DNA of 5,744 bases from assembly GCA_020696915.1 (NCBI GenBank), contig JAJFMR010000344.1, forward strand, positions 1-5,744, given 5' to 3'. A program made the position numbers and the translations under genes. The stretch is from Rhizobiaceae bacterium. Its GTDB lineage: Bacteria > Pseudomonadota > Alphaproteobacteria > Rhizobiales > Rhizobiaceae. The notes under the pieces were generated by a model that was not told where the DNA came from, made no database searches, and saw only the letters and a list, made by a program, of their open reading frames with translations. Of this stretch, positions 1-5,744 are shown one piece after another; the stretch's first letter is position 1; every line of letters starts with the position of its first letter.

Positions 1-192
1 GGCACCGCCGGCACCGGCTCGGGCCTCGCCTACCGCATCCTCGAGGCGGGCTACCGTCTCAACATCCCGCGCATGTTCGCGGCCGTGCTCCTGATCTCGC
101 TTACCGGCGTGTTGATCTTTTCCGCGTTCAGCCTGCTCGCCCACCTGATCCTCCGCCGTTGGCACGAAAGCGCGCTCCGCCGCGAGCGCTGA
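1..192 (+). CDS. ABC transporter permease, NitT/TauT-like, C-terminal fragment
   Basis: This is the last 63 codons of a gene that begins before the window, read in frame from base 1 to the TGA at 190-192. The visible protein starts GTAGTGSGLAYRILEAGYRL. The GxGxGLAYRI stretch resembles the GLGYLI segment that follows the EAA loop in permeases of the nitrate/sulfonate/taurine (SsuC/TauC) type. A hydrophobic stretch follows at about residues 29-52 (MFAAVLLISLTGVLIFSAFS and on), fitting the final transmembrane helix. A short basic tail (LRRWHESALRRER) is typical of a cytoplasmic C-terminus. Such permeases form the inner-membrane channel of an importer with a periplasmic binding protein and an ATPase. 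The EAA loop and the rest of the transporter lie outside the window, so the substrate cannot be named. It is 116 bases upstream of the exoprotein array and has no evident functional link to it. Confidence 0.78.
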   Translation, partial: GTAGTGSGLAYRILEAGYRLNIPRMFAAVLLISLTGVLIFSAFSLLAHLILRRWHESALRRER

Positions 193-298
193 GGACCGGC
201 CCCGCTGCTCCTGACTTCCCGCTTGCCCGGCCGCCGCCGGTGAGCGACCATCACGCGCCGAGAGCACACGAACGAGCGCCGCTCGGTCGGTCGTCCAC

Positions 299-302
299 GA
301 GG
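299..302 (+). promoter_or_regulatory. Shine-Dalgarno site for TpsA paralogue 1
   Basis: GAGG at 299-302 lies six bases before the ATG at 309. This supports the 309 start over the in-frame TTG at 159, which lies inside the permease gene and would put a basic, proline-rich leader in front of the signal peptide. No convincing -35/-10 promoter pair is visible in 193-308, so it is unclear whether the array has its own promoter or is read through from the permease gene. Confidence 0.7.
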
Positions 303-308
303 ATCGCC

Positions 309-2732
309 ATGGCCTCCCGATGTTCGAAGCTGTCGATTGCCGCGGCTGTCGTCCTCACCTTCGGCTTCATCCAGGGCGTGTCCACCTCTGCTCAAGTGGC
401 GACCGACGGTACAGTCGGTCCGCGGGTCCGGCTCGACGGCCCGGAGTTCGATATCCGCGCCGATCTCGGCACGCGGGCCGGGCGCAACCTCTTCCACAGC
501 TTCGAGCGCTTCTCCCTCGCCACCGGTGAGCGGGCGACCTTCTCCGGCCCAGACCAGATCCGCAACCTCATCAGCCGGGTGACCGGCGGCGAACGCTCGG
601 ACATCGACGGCACCGTTCGCTCGACCATTCCGGGCGCCGACTTTTACTTCCTCAACCCGGCGGGCGTGGTGTTCGGCCCGAACTCCAGCCTCGACCTCCA
701 GGGCTCGTTCCACGTCTCGACGGCCGATGAGCTCCGCTTCGCCGATGGCCAAGTGTTCAGCGCCGATCTCGACGCCCGCAGCTCCTTCACCGTCGCCGCC
801 CCCGAGGCATTCGGCTTCCTCGGCCAGAGCCCCGCCCCGATCCGGGTTGATCGGTCGGTGCTCGTGGTGCCAACGGGCGAGTCTTTCTCGATTGTCGGGG
901 GCAACGTCATGGTAGGGGGCGACCCGGACGCCGAGCTTTCAGACCGACTTGGGACGGTAGGCGCCGCGGCCGGCCAGGTCACGCTCGCCGCGGTTGGCGG
1001 CCCCGGAGCCCTCCGGGTAAGGAGCGGAGCCCTCGATGCAGTCCGGAAGGCCGACGTCCTTCTGACGGATCGGGCTTCGATCGACACGACCGGCGATGGA
1101 GGCGGGGCCATTCGGATCCGCGGTGGCCAAGTCGTCATCCAGCGTTCGGGCCTTTCTGAGCAGAACATAGGCGCCACCGATGCCGCTGGCGGCATCGAAA
1201 TCCACGCAGACGCGGTAAGCATGTTTGGCAGCTACTTCTTGACGGTGAATGTCCATGGTTCCGGCGCCGGCGGAGATATACTGATAAGCGCGAATACTGT
1301 CAGGGCCATAACCGGCGAACTCGCGATCGGCGAGTTCATCCCGCCGATCAGCGCCGACACTCTCGCCGGGGGGCCCGGCGGTGCGATCACGATCATTGCG
1401 AACAATCGGATGGTTGCTGATTTCGCCCAGATCTCCACTGCCACTTCAAGCACGGGTAATGGCGGCAACATAGTCATCAAAGCACACGACTTGACGCTGC
1501 GCAACAATACACTTGTCACAAGCGAGACCGGTATTGATAGAGGTGATGCCGGTCCAATAAAGATCAATGCTACGAATTTGCATATTGATCTTAGTTATAT
1601 CAAGAGCACCTCAGAGGATTCGATCGGCAACTCCGGCGATATCATAATAACAGCGAAGAACTTGATGATAACCGATGGTAGCTCGATAGATACCAATACC
1701 AACGGCGCAGGCGCTGCAGGCCGGATCGCGCTCAACGCTGATCGGATCGTGATAACCGATGACACACAAATCCGATCGTCATTTCGAGTGGGTACAGAGT
1801 TCTTTGATGGACAGTTTCGTCTCCTCGGCACAAGGATTGACTTGCTTGGTCCGGATTTCACGGCTGTTCCCATCACCGCTTCGGATGTGAAGCGGCTAAT
1901 TGGTATCGATGTTGAAATCTTCGAAGGTATGGAGCTCGTGCTGAGTACTCAAGATCAAATACATTTATTTGAAGCTGAAGATTTCTTTCTTGCTAGAGGA
2001 GGTAGTTTTTTTGGTGGCAGAGTGTTCGCAATGGTGCGCAATCCTTCCAACGGAATGACCGAGGCTGTCTTCCTTCCAACTGGAGCTGGTGTGGCGGGAG
2101 ACATCTTCGTCACGGCTGACGAACTCATGACTGAGAGTGCCCTCGTCGCGACCGAGAGCGCCCTATCGGCGGGGGGACGTATTCTGATTGAGGCCAGCGG
2201 CTTGATCCACCTGATCGATAGCGAGGTGACTACGAATGGCATCCGGCCGAACATGGGAGACAGTGTGATTACTCTGGAAGCGCCGCGAATCGCGATCGAA
2301 GGCAGCAGGGTCATGTCTCTGACCAGAGAAGGTGAGCCACTCGTTGGCAGCGGCGAGGCGCGGTTGCTGGGCGGGCTGACGATCATCTCAGCCGACAGCG
2401 AGGTGACGGCGAGCTCGACGGTGGAGATCACGGGGCAGGAGGCGGATCTTGGATCGCAGCTCCTGACCGTCGAGGGCACGTTCATCGACACTGCTCCGCT
2501 GCGCGCTCGCTGCGGGGCGAGGCGCGACATCGGCGTGAGTAGCTTCACGGGAGTTGGCCGTGGCGGACTGCCGCCGAGCCCGGAGGGACCAATTGCAAGC
2601 ACCTACCTGACCAGCGCCGGCGCGCCCGGCGAGGTGGCGTCGAGGGCAGGAATGAGGCCAACCGGAGGCATGGCTACGGCATCGGACGTCCGGCTCGCGG
2701 GTCTGAGCTTACCCTGTGCGCCTCTGCATTGA
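309..2732 (+). CDS. TpsA-type filamentous haemagglutinin-family exoprotein (paralogue 1)
   Basis: Predicted secreted protein of 807 residues. The ATG at 309 has a good ribosome site and opens directly into a Sec signal peptide (basic MASRCSK, hydrophobic SIAAAVVLTFGF, probable cleavage after STSA at residue 28). Residues about 32-172 are a TPS/haemagglutination-activity domain: TDGTVGPRV, GRNLFHSFERFSL, TFSGP, IRNLISRVTGG, SDIDGT, NPAGVVFGPN (116-125), GSFHVST and FGFLG. A family-typical linker with AAGQVTLAAV follows at about 220. Residues 261-490 form G-rich beta-helix repeats (GxGGxIxI then xxLxI). Residues about 490-592 are non-repetitive. The C-terminal module has Cys735, SSF (744-746) and GRGGLPPSP (750-758), and the end is VRLAGLSLPCAPLH. 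The family is exported through an FhaC/ShlB-type Omp85 pore recognised by the TPS domain, and is often adhesive. The actual target is unknown. Codons from about 1190 to 2300 are AT-richer than elsewhere in the window, with several ATA and TTA. The stop is four bases before the next ATG. Confidence 0.9.
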   Translation: MASRCSKLSIAAAVVLTFGFIQGVSTSAQVATDGTVGPRVRLDGPEFDIRADLGTRAGRNLFHSFERFSLATGERATFSGPDQIRNLISRVTGGERSDIDGTVRSTIPGADFYFLNPAGVVFGPNSSLDLQGSFHVSTADELRFADGQVFSADLDARSSFTVAAPEAFGFLGQSPAPIRVDRSVLVVPTGESFSIVGGNVMVGGDPDAELSDRLGTVGAAAGQVTLAAVGGPGALRVRSGALDAVRKADVLLTDRASIDTTGDGGGAIRIRGGQVVIQRSGLSEQNIGATDAAGGIEIHADAVSMFGSYFLTVNVHGSGAGGDILISANTVRAITGELAIGEFIPPISADTLAGGPGGAITIIANNRMVADFAQISTATSSTGNGGNIVIKAHDLTLRNNTLVTSETGIDRGDAGPIKINATNLHIDLSYIKSTSEDSIGNSGDIIITAKNLMITDGSSIDTNTNGAGAAGRIALNADRIVITDDTQIRSSFRVGTEFFDGQFRLLGTRIDLLGPDFTAVPITASDVKRLIGIDVEIFEGMELVLSTQDQIHLFEAEDFFLARGGSFFGGRVFAMVRNPSNGMTEAVFLPTGAGVAGDIFVTADELMTESALVATESALSAGGRILIEASGLIHLIDSEVTTNGIRPNMGDSVITLEAPRIAIEGSRVMSLTREGEPLVGSGEARLLGGLTIISADSEVTASSTVEITGQEADLGSQLLTVEGTFIDTAPLRARCGARRDIGVSSFTGVGRGGLPPSPEGPIASTYLTSAGAPGEVASRAGMRPTGGMATASDVRLAGLSLPCAPLH
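402..824 (+). repeat. TPS-domain coding segment, copy 1 of 3
   Basis: Encodes residues 32-172 of paralogue 1. Hand alignment with the segment at 2809-3228 gives 117 identical residues out of 141 with one single-residue gap. Several DNA tracts are identical, for example around GRNLFHSFER and across SLDLQGSFHVST. The similarity falls sharply after FGFLG. This is the domain expected to be recognised by the outer-membrane transporter. Confidence 0.85.
1089..1778 (+). repeat. Degenerate beta-helix repeats in paralogue 1
   Basis: Residues 261-490 contain about seven imperfect repeats. Each begins with a glycine-rich turn (GDGGGAIRIRG, AAGGIEIHA, GAGGDILISA, GPGGAITIIA, GNGGNIVIKA, GDAGPIKINA, NSGDIIITA, GAAGRIALNA) and continues with alternating hydrophobic strands and an S/T-rich stretch. 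Spacing is irregular, roughly 25-38 residues. This pattern fits the right-handed beta-helix stalk of TpsA proteins. The repeats are divergent at DNA level, so they are old. Confidence 0.75.
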
Positions 2733-2736
2733 GCCG
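2685..2736 (+). repeat. Conserved tail-plus-spacer junction, copy 1
   Basis: The last 15 codons, stop and four-base spacer of paralogue 1 match the corresponding stretch of paralogue 2 at 5329-5380 in 44 of 52 positions without gaps. The encoded tail is VRLAGLSLPCAPLH here. The sequence then runs into the signal-peptide codons of the next gene, which are also similar between the two junctions. Confidence 0.85.
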
Positions 2737-5376
2737 ATGCGTCCGCTCCATCCCGTCGTCTGCCTCCTGGCCTTGGCTGCGGCGCTGCCGGCGTGGGCCG
2801 ATGTCGTGACCGACGGCACGGTCGGCCCGCGCGTTCGGCTCGGCGGAAATTTCGAGATCGGCGCGGAGCTTGGTACCCGGGCCGGGCGCAACCTCTTCCA
2901 CAGCTTCGAGCGTTTTTCCCTCGATGCCGGAGAGCGGGCGACCTTCTCCGGGCCGATTCAGATCCGCAACGTGATCAGCCGAGTGACCGGCGGCCTGCCG
3001 TCGGACATCGACGGCACGCTCCGCTCGACCATCCCCGGCGCCGACCTCTATTTCCTCAACCCGGCCGGCGTCGTCTTCGGCCCCAACGCCAGCCTCGACC
3101 TCCAGGGCTCGTTCCACGTCTCGACCGCGGGCGAGCTGCGCTTCGCCGACGGCGCCGCGTTCAGCGCCGCTCACCCCACCGCCAGCTCCTTCACCGTTGC
3201 GCCCCCCGAAGCCTTCGGCTTTCTGGGCGCCGAGCCGGCGGCGCTAGAGGTCCGGGGCAGTACCCTGGCCGTGCTCCCGACCAAGACCCTATCGCTGGTC
3301 GGCGGTCCGCTCGAAGTGCGGGGCGGGCTGCCGACGAGCTTCGTCGCCGCTCCCGCCGGTACGATCAACCTGGTCGCAACTGCCCAGCCGGGCGAGGTCA
3401 CGGTCGGCGACGGCCGGCTGCGCACGCCGCCCACGGCGCAACTCGGCCCGATCCTGATCACTGACGAAGCGCTGGTGTTCGCGGGCCTGCTCTTCGAGGG
3501 GCCGGACGGCTTTGCGCGGCTCCGGCTCCGCGGCGACACCATCGTCATCGACGGCGCCCAGCTCTCGCTCGACAACCTCACCGCTCAGGACCTCCCCGGC
3601 GTGATCGACATCAGAGGCCGCCAGCTCCTGGTCCGCAACAGCGATCTCACCGCCGATTCGCTCGCCGGAGCCGCCGGGCGGATCCGGATCGAAGCCGGCA
3701 GCATTCTGATCATCGACCAGGCGAGCTCGGTGCGTAGCGACGCGCTGGCCGACGGTGCCGCGCTGGCCGACGGTGCCGCCGGGCGGATCCGGATCGAGGC
3801 CGGCGACGACCTGATCATCGCCCAGGCGAGCTCGGTGCGCAGTACCGCGCTCGCCGACGGTCCCGCGGGCGGCGTGACGCTGCTGTCACGGGACGGCGTG
3901 ATCGTCATCAGGGAGAACAGCTTCGTCTCCAGCGCCAGCGTCGGCGGCGGTGCCGGCGGCCGCATCCGGGTCGTGGCCGGCGAATTGGTCGCCCAAGGCG
4001 ACGGCGTGGACAACCAGACCGGGATCACGACGCTCAGCTTCCCCAAAGGTGGCGACGCCGGTCGTCTCACGGTCGACGCCGGGCGGATTCTGCTGCGGGA
4101 CGGCGGCGTGCTCTCGGGCACCACCTCTGGCGCCGGCCGCGGCGGCGCGGTCGATGTCACGGCGGACACGCTGACCGTCATCGGCCCGGGTAGCCGGATC
4201 GACACCACGACCGAGGGTGCCGGCTCCGGCGGCTCGGTCAGGATCGCCGCCGACTTCGTGGGGATCGGCCCGGGCGGCGTGATCGCCAGCGCCACCGTCG
4301 GGCGCGGCGCCGCCGGCGCGGTCAAGATTACTGCCGGGGAGCTGGTCATCCAGGGCGCTGATCCGCCCCTGTCCGCCGGCGTCAGTGCGCTCTCGTTCGG
4401 CGCGGCGGGGCCGGCGGGGCGGATCGCGATCACGGCCGGACGTGTGCTCATCGGCTCTGACGGCTCGCTCACCGCAGGCTCCGGCGGGGCCTTCGACGCC
4501 GGGCCGATCCGGGTCACCGTCACGGCGGGCGATCTGGTGCTCGCAGGCGGCGTGATCACCAACAGCGCGCTTGCAAGCGCGACTGGCGATGGCGGGCCGA
4601 TCGTGATCACGGTCGAGCGGGGCGATCTGATCATGAGCGCGCGCGGCACGATCGCCAGCAACAACCGCGGCGCCGGCGAGCCCGGCAGCGTGCGCATCGA
4701 CGCGGGCGACGTGCGGCTCACCGGCGCCGGCGAGATCGCGGCGGAGACCAACGCCTCGGGCGGGGGCGGCGAGATCAGGATTCGCGCGCGGGGCGACCTC
4801 GTGCTCACCGGCTCCGCGATCCTGAGCTCGGCGACCGGCACCGGCGACGCCGGCGACATCGGGATCGTCGCCGGGCGCCAGATCCGGCTCGAGGACGGGC
4901 GCATCGCGAGCGACGCCTCGGTCTCGGGCGGCGGTGCGATCGTCATCCAGGCGCCGCAGGTGATCGACCTTGAGGACAGCGAGATCAGCACCAGCGTTGC
5001 GCTGCTCGACGCCAGCGCCGGCGACATCACGATCGACCCGCACTTCCTGATCCTGGACCGCAGCTTCATCCTGGCCCGCGCCAGTGCCGGCCAGGGCGGC
5101 GGCATTAGGATCACCGCGGACCAACTGCTCGTCTCGCCGGGCAGCGAGATCAACGCCGAGGCGGGCGAGGAAGGGATCGACGGCACGGTCGTGATCACCG
5201 CGCCCGAGGTCGACCTCGCGCCGCCAAGCCCTGACGGACCGCTTTCGAGCGCGTACGTCATCGACAAAGCGGCCGCTGGGGAGGCACGGAAGGCGGCGTC
5301 GAGGCCGACCGTGGGAACGGCGCCGGCACATGTCCGGCTTGCGGGTCTGAGCGCACCCTGCGCGCCTCTGGATTGA
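2737..5376 (+). CDS. TpsA-type filamentous haemagglutinin-family exoprotein (paralogue 2)
   Basis: Predicted secreted protein of 879 residues. The ATG at 2737 is chosen because it starts the signal peptide exactly (MRPLHPVVCLLALAAALPA, cleavage after AWA at 21) and sits four bases after the preceding stop, as in the next junction. A GTG at 2716 is in frame but would overlap paralogue 1. Only a weak GAG (2731-2733) precedes the ATG, so coupling to upstream translation is likely. The TPS domain covers about residues 25-164, with NPAGVVFGPN at 108-117. A linker follows, and from about residue 308 a long run of beta-helix repeats of about 29-31 residues extends to about 820. The region from about 760 (DITIDPHFLILDRSFI, GQGGGIRI, GIDGTVVI) matches the usual C-terminal part of long TpsA proteins. 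The sequence then passes straight from APEVDL to APPSPDGPL, lacking the Cys, SSF and GRGGL module. It ends VRLAGLSAPCAPLD. Only one cysteine (875) is left in the mature protein. The role is probably surface adhesion or a secreted matrix protein, by family inference. Confidence 0.9.
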   Translation: MRPLHPVVCLLALAAALPAWADVVTDGTVGPRVRLGGNFEIGAELGTRAGRNLFHSFERFSLDAGERATFSGPIQIRNVISRVTGGLPSDIDGTLRSTIPGADLYFLNPAGVVFGPNASLDLQGSFHVSTAGELRFADGAAFSAAHPTASSFTVAPPEAFGFLGAEPAALEVRGSTLAVLPTKTLSLVGGPLEVRGGLPTSFVAAPAGTINLVATAQPGEVTVGDGRLRTPPTAQLGPILITDEALVFAGLLFEGPDGFARLRLRGDTIVIDGAQLSLDNLTAQDLPGVIDIRGRQLLVRNSDLTADSLAGAAGRIRIEAGSILIIDQASSVRSDALADGAALADGAAGRIRIEAGDDLIIAQASSVRSTALADGPAGGVTLLSRDGVIVIRENSFVSSASVGGGAGGRIRVVAGELVAQGDGVDNQTGITTLSFPKGGDAGRLTVDAGRILLRDGGVLSGTTSGAGRGGAVDVTADTLTVIGPGSRIDTTTEGAGSGGSVRIAADFVGIGPGGVIASATVGRGAAGAVKITAGELVIQGADPPLSAGVSALSFGAAGPAGRIAITAGRVLIGSDGSLTAGSGGAFDAGPIRVTVTAGDLVLAGGVITNSALASATGDGGPIVITVERGDLIMSARGTIASNNRGAGEPGSVRIDAGDVRLTGAGEIAAETNASGGGGEIRIRARGDLVLTGSAILSSATGTGDAGDIGIVAGRQIRLEDGRIASDASVSGGGAIVIQAPQVIDLEDSEISTSVALLDASAGDITIDPHFLILDRSFILARASAGQGGGIRITADQLLVSPGSEINAEAGEEGIDGTVVITAPEVDLAPPSPDGPLSSAYVIDKAAAGEARKAASRPTVGTAPAHVRLAGLSAPCAPLD
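2809..3228 (+). repeat. TPS-domain coding segment, copy 2 of 3
   Basis: Encodes residues 25-164 of paralogue 2. It matches copy 1 with 83% amino-acid identity and the visible part of copy 3 with 82 of 97 residues identical. Between copies 1 and 2 the differences cluster near the start (LGGNFEIGAE versus LDGPEFDIRAD) and near SAAHPTASSF. Confidence 0.85.
3670..3861 (+). repeat. Recent 87-bp tandem duplication inside paralogue 2
   Basis: The 87-bp unit at 3670-3756 (29 residues, beginning AAGRIRIEAG and ending ALADG) recurs at 3775-3861 with 75 of 87 bases identical. The units are separated by 18 bp arising from a second, smaller duplication. The change stays in frame and adds one beta-helix repeat. 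It is much more similar than other repeat pairs in the gene, so it is recent or has been homogenised. Confidence 0.85.
3742..3777 (+). repeat. Perfect 18-bp direct tandem repeat
   Basis: gcgctggccgacggtgcc occurs at 3742-3759 and again immediately at 3760-3777, encoding ALADGA twice. A third, imperfect copy starts at 3844 (gcgctcgccgacggtccc). The arrangement is typical of replication slippage. Because the unit is a multiple of three, gain or loss keeps the reading frame. Confidence 0.9.
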
Positions 5377-5380
5377 GGCG
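5329..5380 (+). repeat. Conserved tail-plus-spacer junction, copy 2
   Basis: Encodes the tail VRLAGLSAPCAPLD, the stop and the four-base spacer ggcg. It is 44 of 52 identical to 2685-2736. GAGG at 5375-5378 overlaps the stop codon and could act as a closely spaced ribosome site for paralogue 3. Confidence 0.85.
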
Positions 5381-5744
5381 ATGCATGCGCTGTATGCGGC
5401 CGTTTGCCTCCTGTTTGCGGGTGCGGCGATGCCGGCATCGGCCGATGTGGTGACGGACGGCTCCGTCGGCTCACGCGTCCGGCTCGATGGCGATTTTGAG
5501 GTCGGCGCGGATCTCGGCACGCGGGCCGGGCGCAACCTGTTCCATAGCTTCGAGCGTTTCTCGCTCGATACTGGCGAGCGGGCGACGTTCTCCGGGCCGG
5601 ATCAGATCCGCAACGTGATCAGCCGGGTCACCGGCGGCGCGCGCTCGGACATCGACGGCACCATCCGCTCGACGATCCCTGGCGCCGACTTCTACTTCCT
5701 CAACCCTGCCGGCATCGCGTTCGGCCCTAACGCGCGCCTCGACG
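5381..5744 (+). CDS. TpsA-type exoprotein (paralogue 3), N-terminal fragment
   Basis: The reading frame opens at ATG 5381, four bases after the stop of paralogue 2, and is still open at the window end after 121 codons. The signal peptide (MHALYAAVCLLFAGAAMPASA, cleavage after residue 21) has the same length as that of paralogue 2 and the same Cys at position 9 and LL after it. The TPS domain follows: TDGSVGSRVRLDG, GRNLFHSFERFSL, TFSGP, IRNVISRVTGG, SDIDGT and NPAGIAFGPN. The window ends at ARLD, before GSFHVST would be expected. Only the export domain is visible, so the size and repeat content of the rest are unknown. It is not evidently broken within what can be seen. Confidence 0.88.
   Translation, partial: MHALYAAVCLLFAGAAMPASADVVTDGSVGSRVRLDGDFEVGADLGTRAGRNLFHSFERFSLDTGERATFSGPDQIRNVISRVTGGARSDIDGTIRSTIPGADFYFLNPAGIAFGPNARLD
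5453..5744 (+). repeat. TPS-domain coding segment, copy 3 of 3 (cut by window end)
   Basis: Encodes residues 25 onward of paralogue 3. In 97 aligned residues it differs from copy 2 at 15. At some sites where copies 1 and 2 differ it agrees with copy 1 (LDG near the start, PDQ, GADFYF), and at others with copy 2 (IRNVIS, LD before GERATF). This mixed pattern fits exchange between copies. Confidence 0.82.

Larger units (their letters stand above)
3658..5196 (+). repeat. Beta-helix repeat region in paralogue 2
   Basis: Residues 308-820 hold roughly 16 imperfect repeats, most about 29-31 residues apart, each starting with a glycine-rich turn and a strand such as AGRLTVDAG, GGAVDVTAD, GGSVRIAAD, AGAVKITAG, AGRIAITAG, PGSVRIDAG, GGEIRIRAR and AGDIGIVAG. 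Strands of the type LxIxxxSxIxS follow each turn. Unlike the core of paralogue 1, this stretch is GC-rich throughout (44 of 60 bases G/C at 4141-4200). It probably forms a longer, more regular beta-helix. Confidence 0.8.

Noticed and set aside
116..122. Overlap or fusion of the permease gene with the exoprotein array
   Set aside because: The permease frame ends cleanly at 190-192 and 116 bases separate it from the start at 309. No functional connection is visible.
195..241. Inverted repeat ACCGGC/GCCGGT after the permease stop
   Set aside because: Six-base arms with a 35-base loop and no T-run are not convincing as a terminator.
273..285. Hairpin CGAGC-GCC-GCTCG as a possible terminator or operator
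   Set aside because: The stem is only five base pairs, there is no following T-run, and such palindromes are common by chance in GC-rich DNA.
159..308. N-terminal extension of paralogue 1 from a TTG at 159 (50 extra residues)
   Set aside because: It overlaps the permease gene, is proline- and arginine-rich, and would bury the signal peptide. The ATG at 309 has a proper ribosome site.
51..752. Minus-strand open frame over the permease end and the TPS domain of paralogue 1
   Set aside because: Its sequence resembles that of another minus-strand frame at 2674-3174 only because both are antisense to the duplicated TPS domain.
3585..5474. Long open reading frame on the minus strand (629 codons)
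   Set aside because: It lies antisense to paralogue 2, is low-complexity (Ala, Pro, Ser, Arg) and mirrors the repeat structure of the plus strand. Long antisense frames are expected in GC-rich DNA with biased codon use.
3886..5535. Second long minus-strand open frame (549 codons), running across the paralogue 2/3 junction
   Set aside because: It is rich in Ala, Asp, Arg and Gly with no recognisable domain. It is another shadow of the G/C-biased coding strand.
5615..5744. Paralogue 3 as a truncated pseudogene
   Set aside because: The frame is open to the last base and the domain motifs are intact. The truncation is only the window edge.

Overview
The window is high-GC DNA with strong third-position G/C bias. 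It carries the end of an ABC-transporter permease gene followed by a same-strand tandem array of filamentous-haemagglutinin-type secreted proteins (TpsA proteins of two-partner secretion, type Vb). Two-partner secretion needs an outer membrane, so the host is a Gram-negative bacterium. GC content and the TPS-domain wording (NPAG instead of NPNG, GSFHVST, LRFADG) look most like a proteobacterium, but the window alone does not fix the genus.

Layout: 1-192 is the C-terminal 63 codons of a NitT/TauT-type permease. 193-308 is a short intergenic region with no convincing promoter or terminator. 309-2732 is TpsA paralogue 1 (807 aa), with a Shine-Dalgarno GAGG six bases before its ATG. 2737-5376 is paralogue 2 (879 aa). 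5381-5744 is the start of paralogue 3, cut by the window end. Paralogues 1/2 and 2/3 are each separated by exactly four bases, which suggests one transcript with translational coupling.

All three paralogues have a Sec signal peptide and a nearly identical TPS domain (about 83% amino-acid identity between 1 and 2, 85% between 2 and the visible part of 3). Paralogues 1 and 2 then carry beta-helix repeats that have largely diverged, and both end in the same short Cys-containing tail (VRLAGLSxPCAPL). Conserved ends around variable cores suggest tandem duplication, with later core divergence or exchange.

The main oddities are these. The core of paralogue 1 is much lower in GC than its surroundings and holds a roughly 100-residue non-repeat stretch. 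Paralogue 2 lacks the C-terminal Cys/SSF/GRGGLP module that paralogue 1 keeps. Paralogue 2 also contains a recent 29-residue internal duplication with a perfect 18-bp tandem repeat inside it. No TpsB (FhaC/ShlB-type) transporter lies in the window; it would be expected nearby, probably downstream. I see no RNA genes, CRISPR arrays, insertion sequences or transposases.
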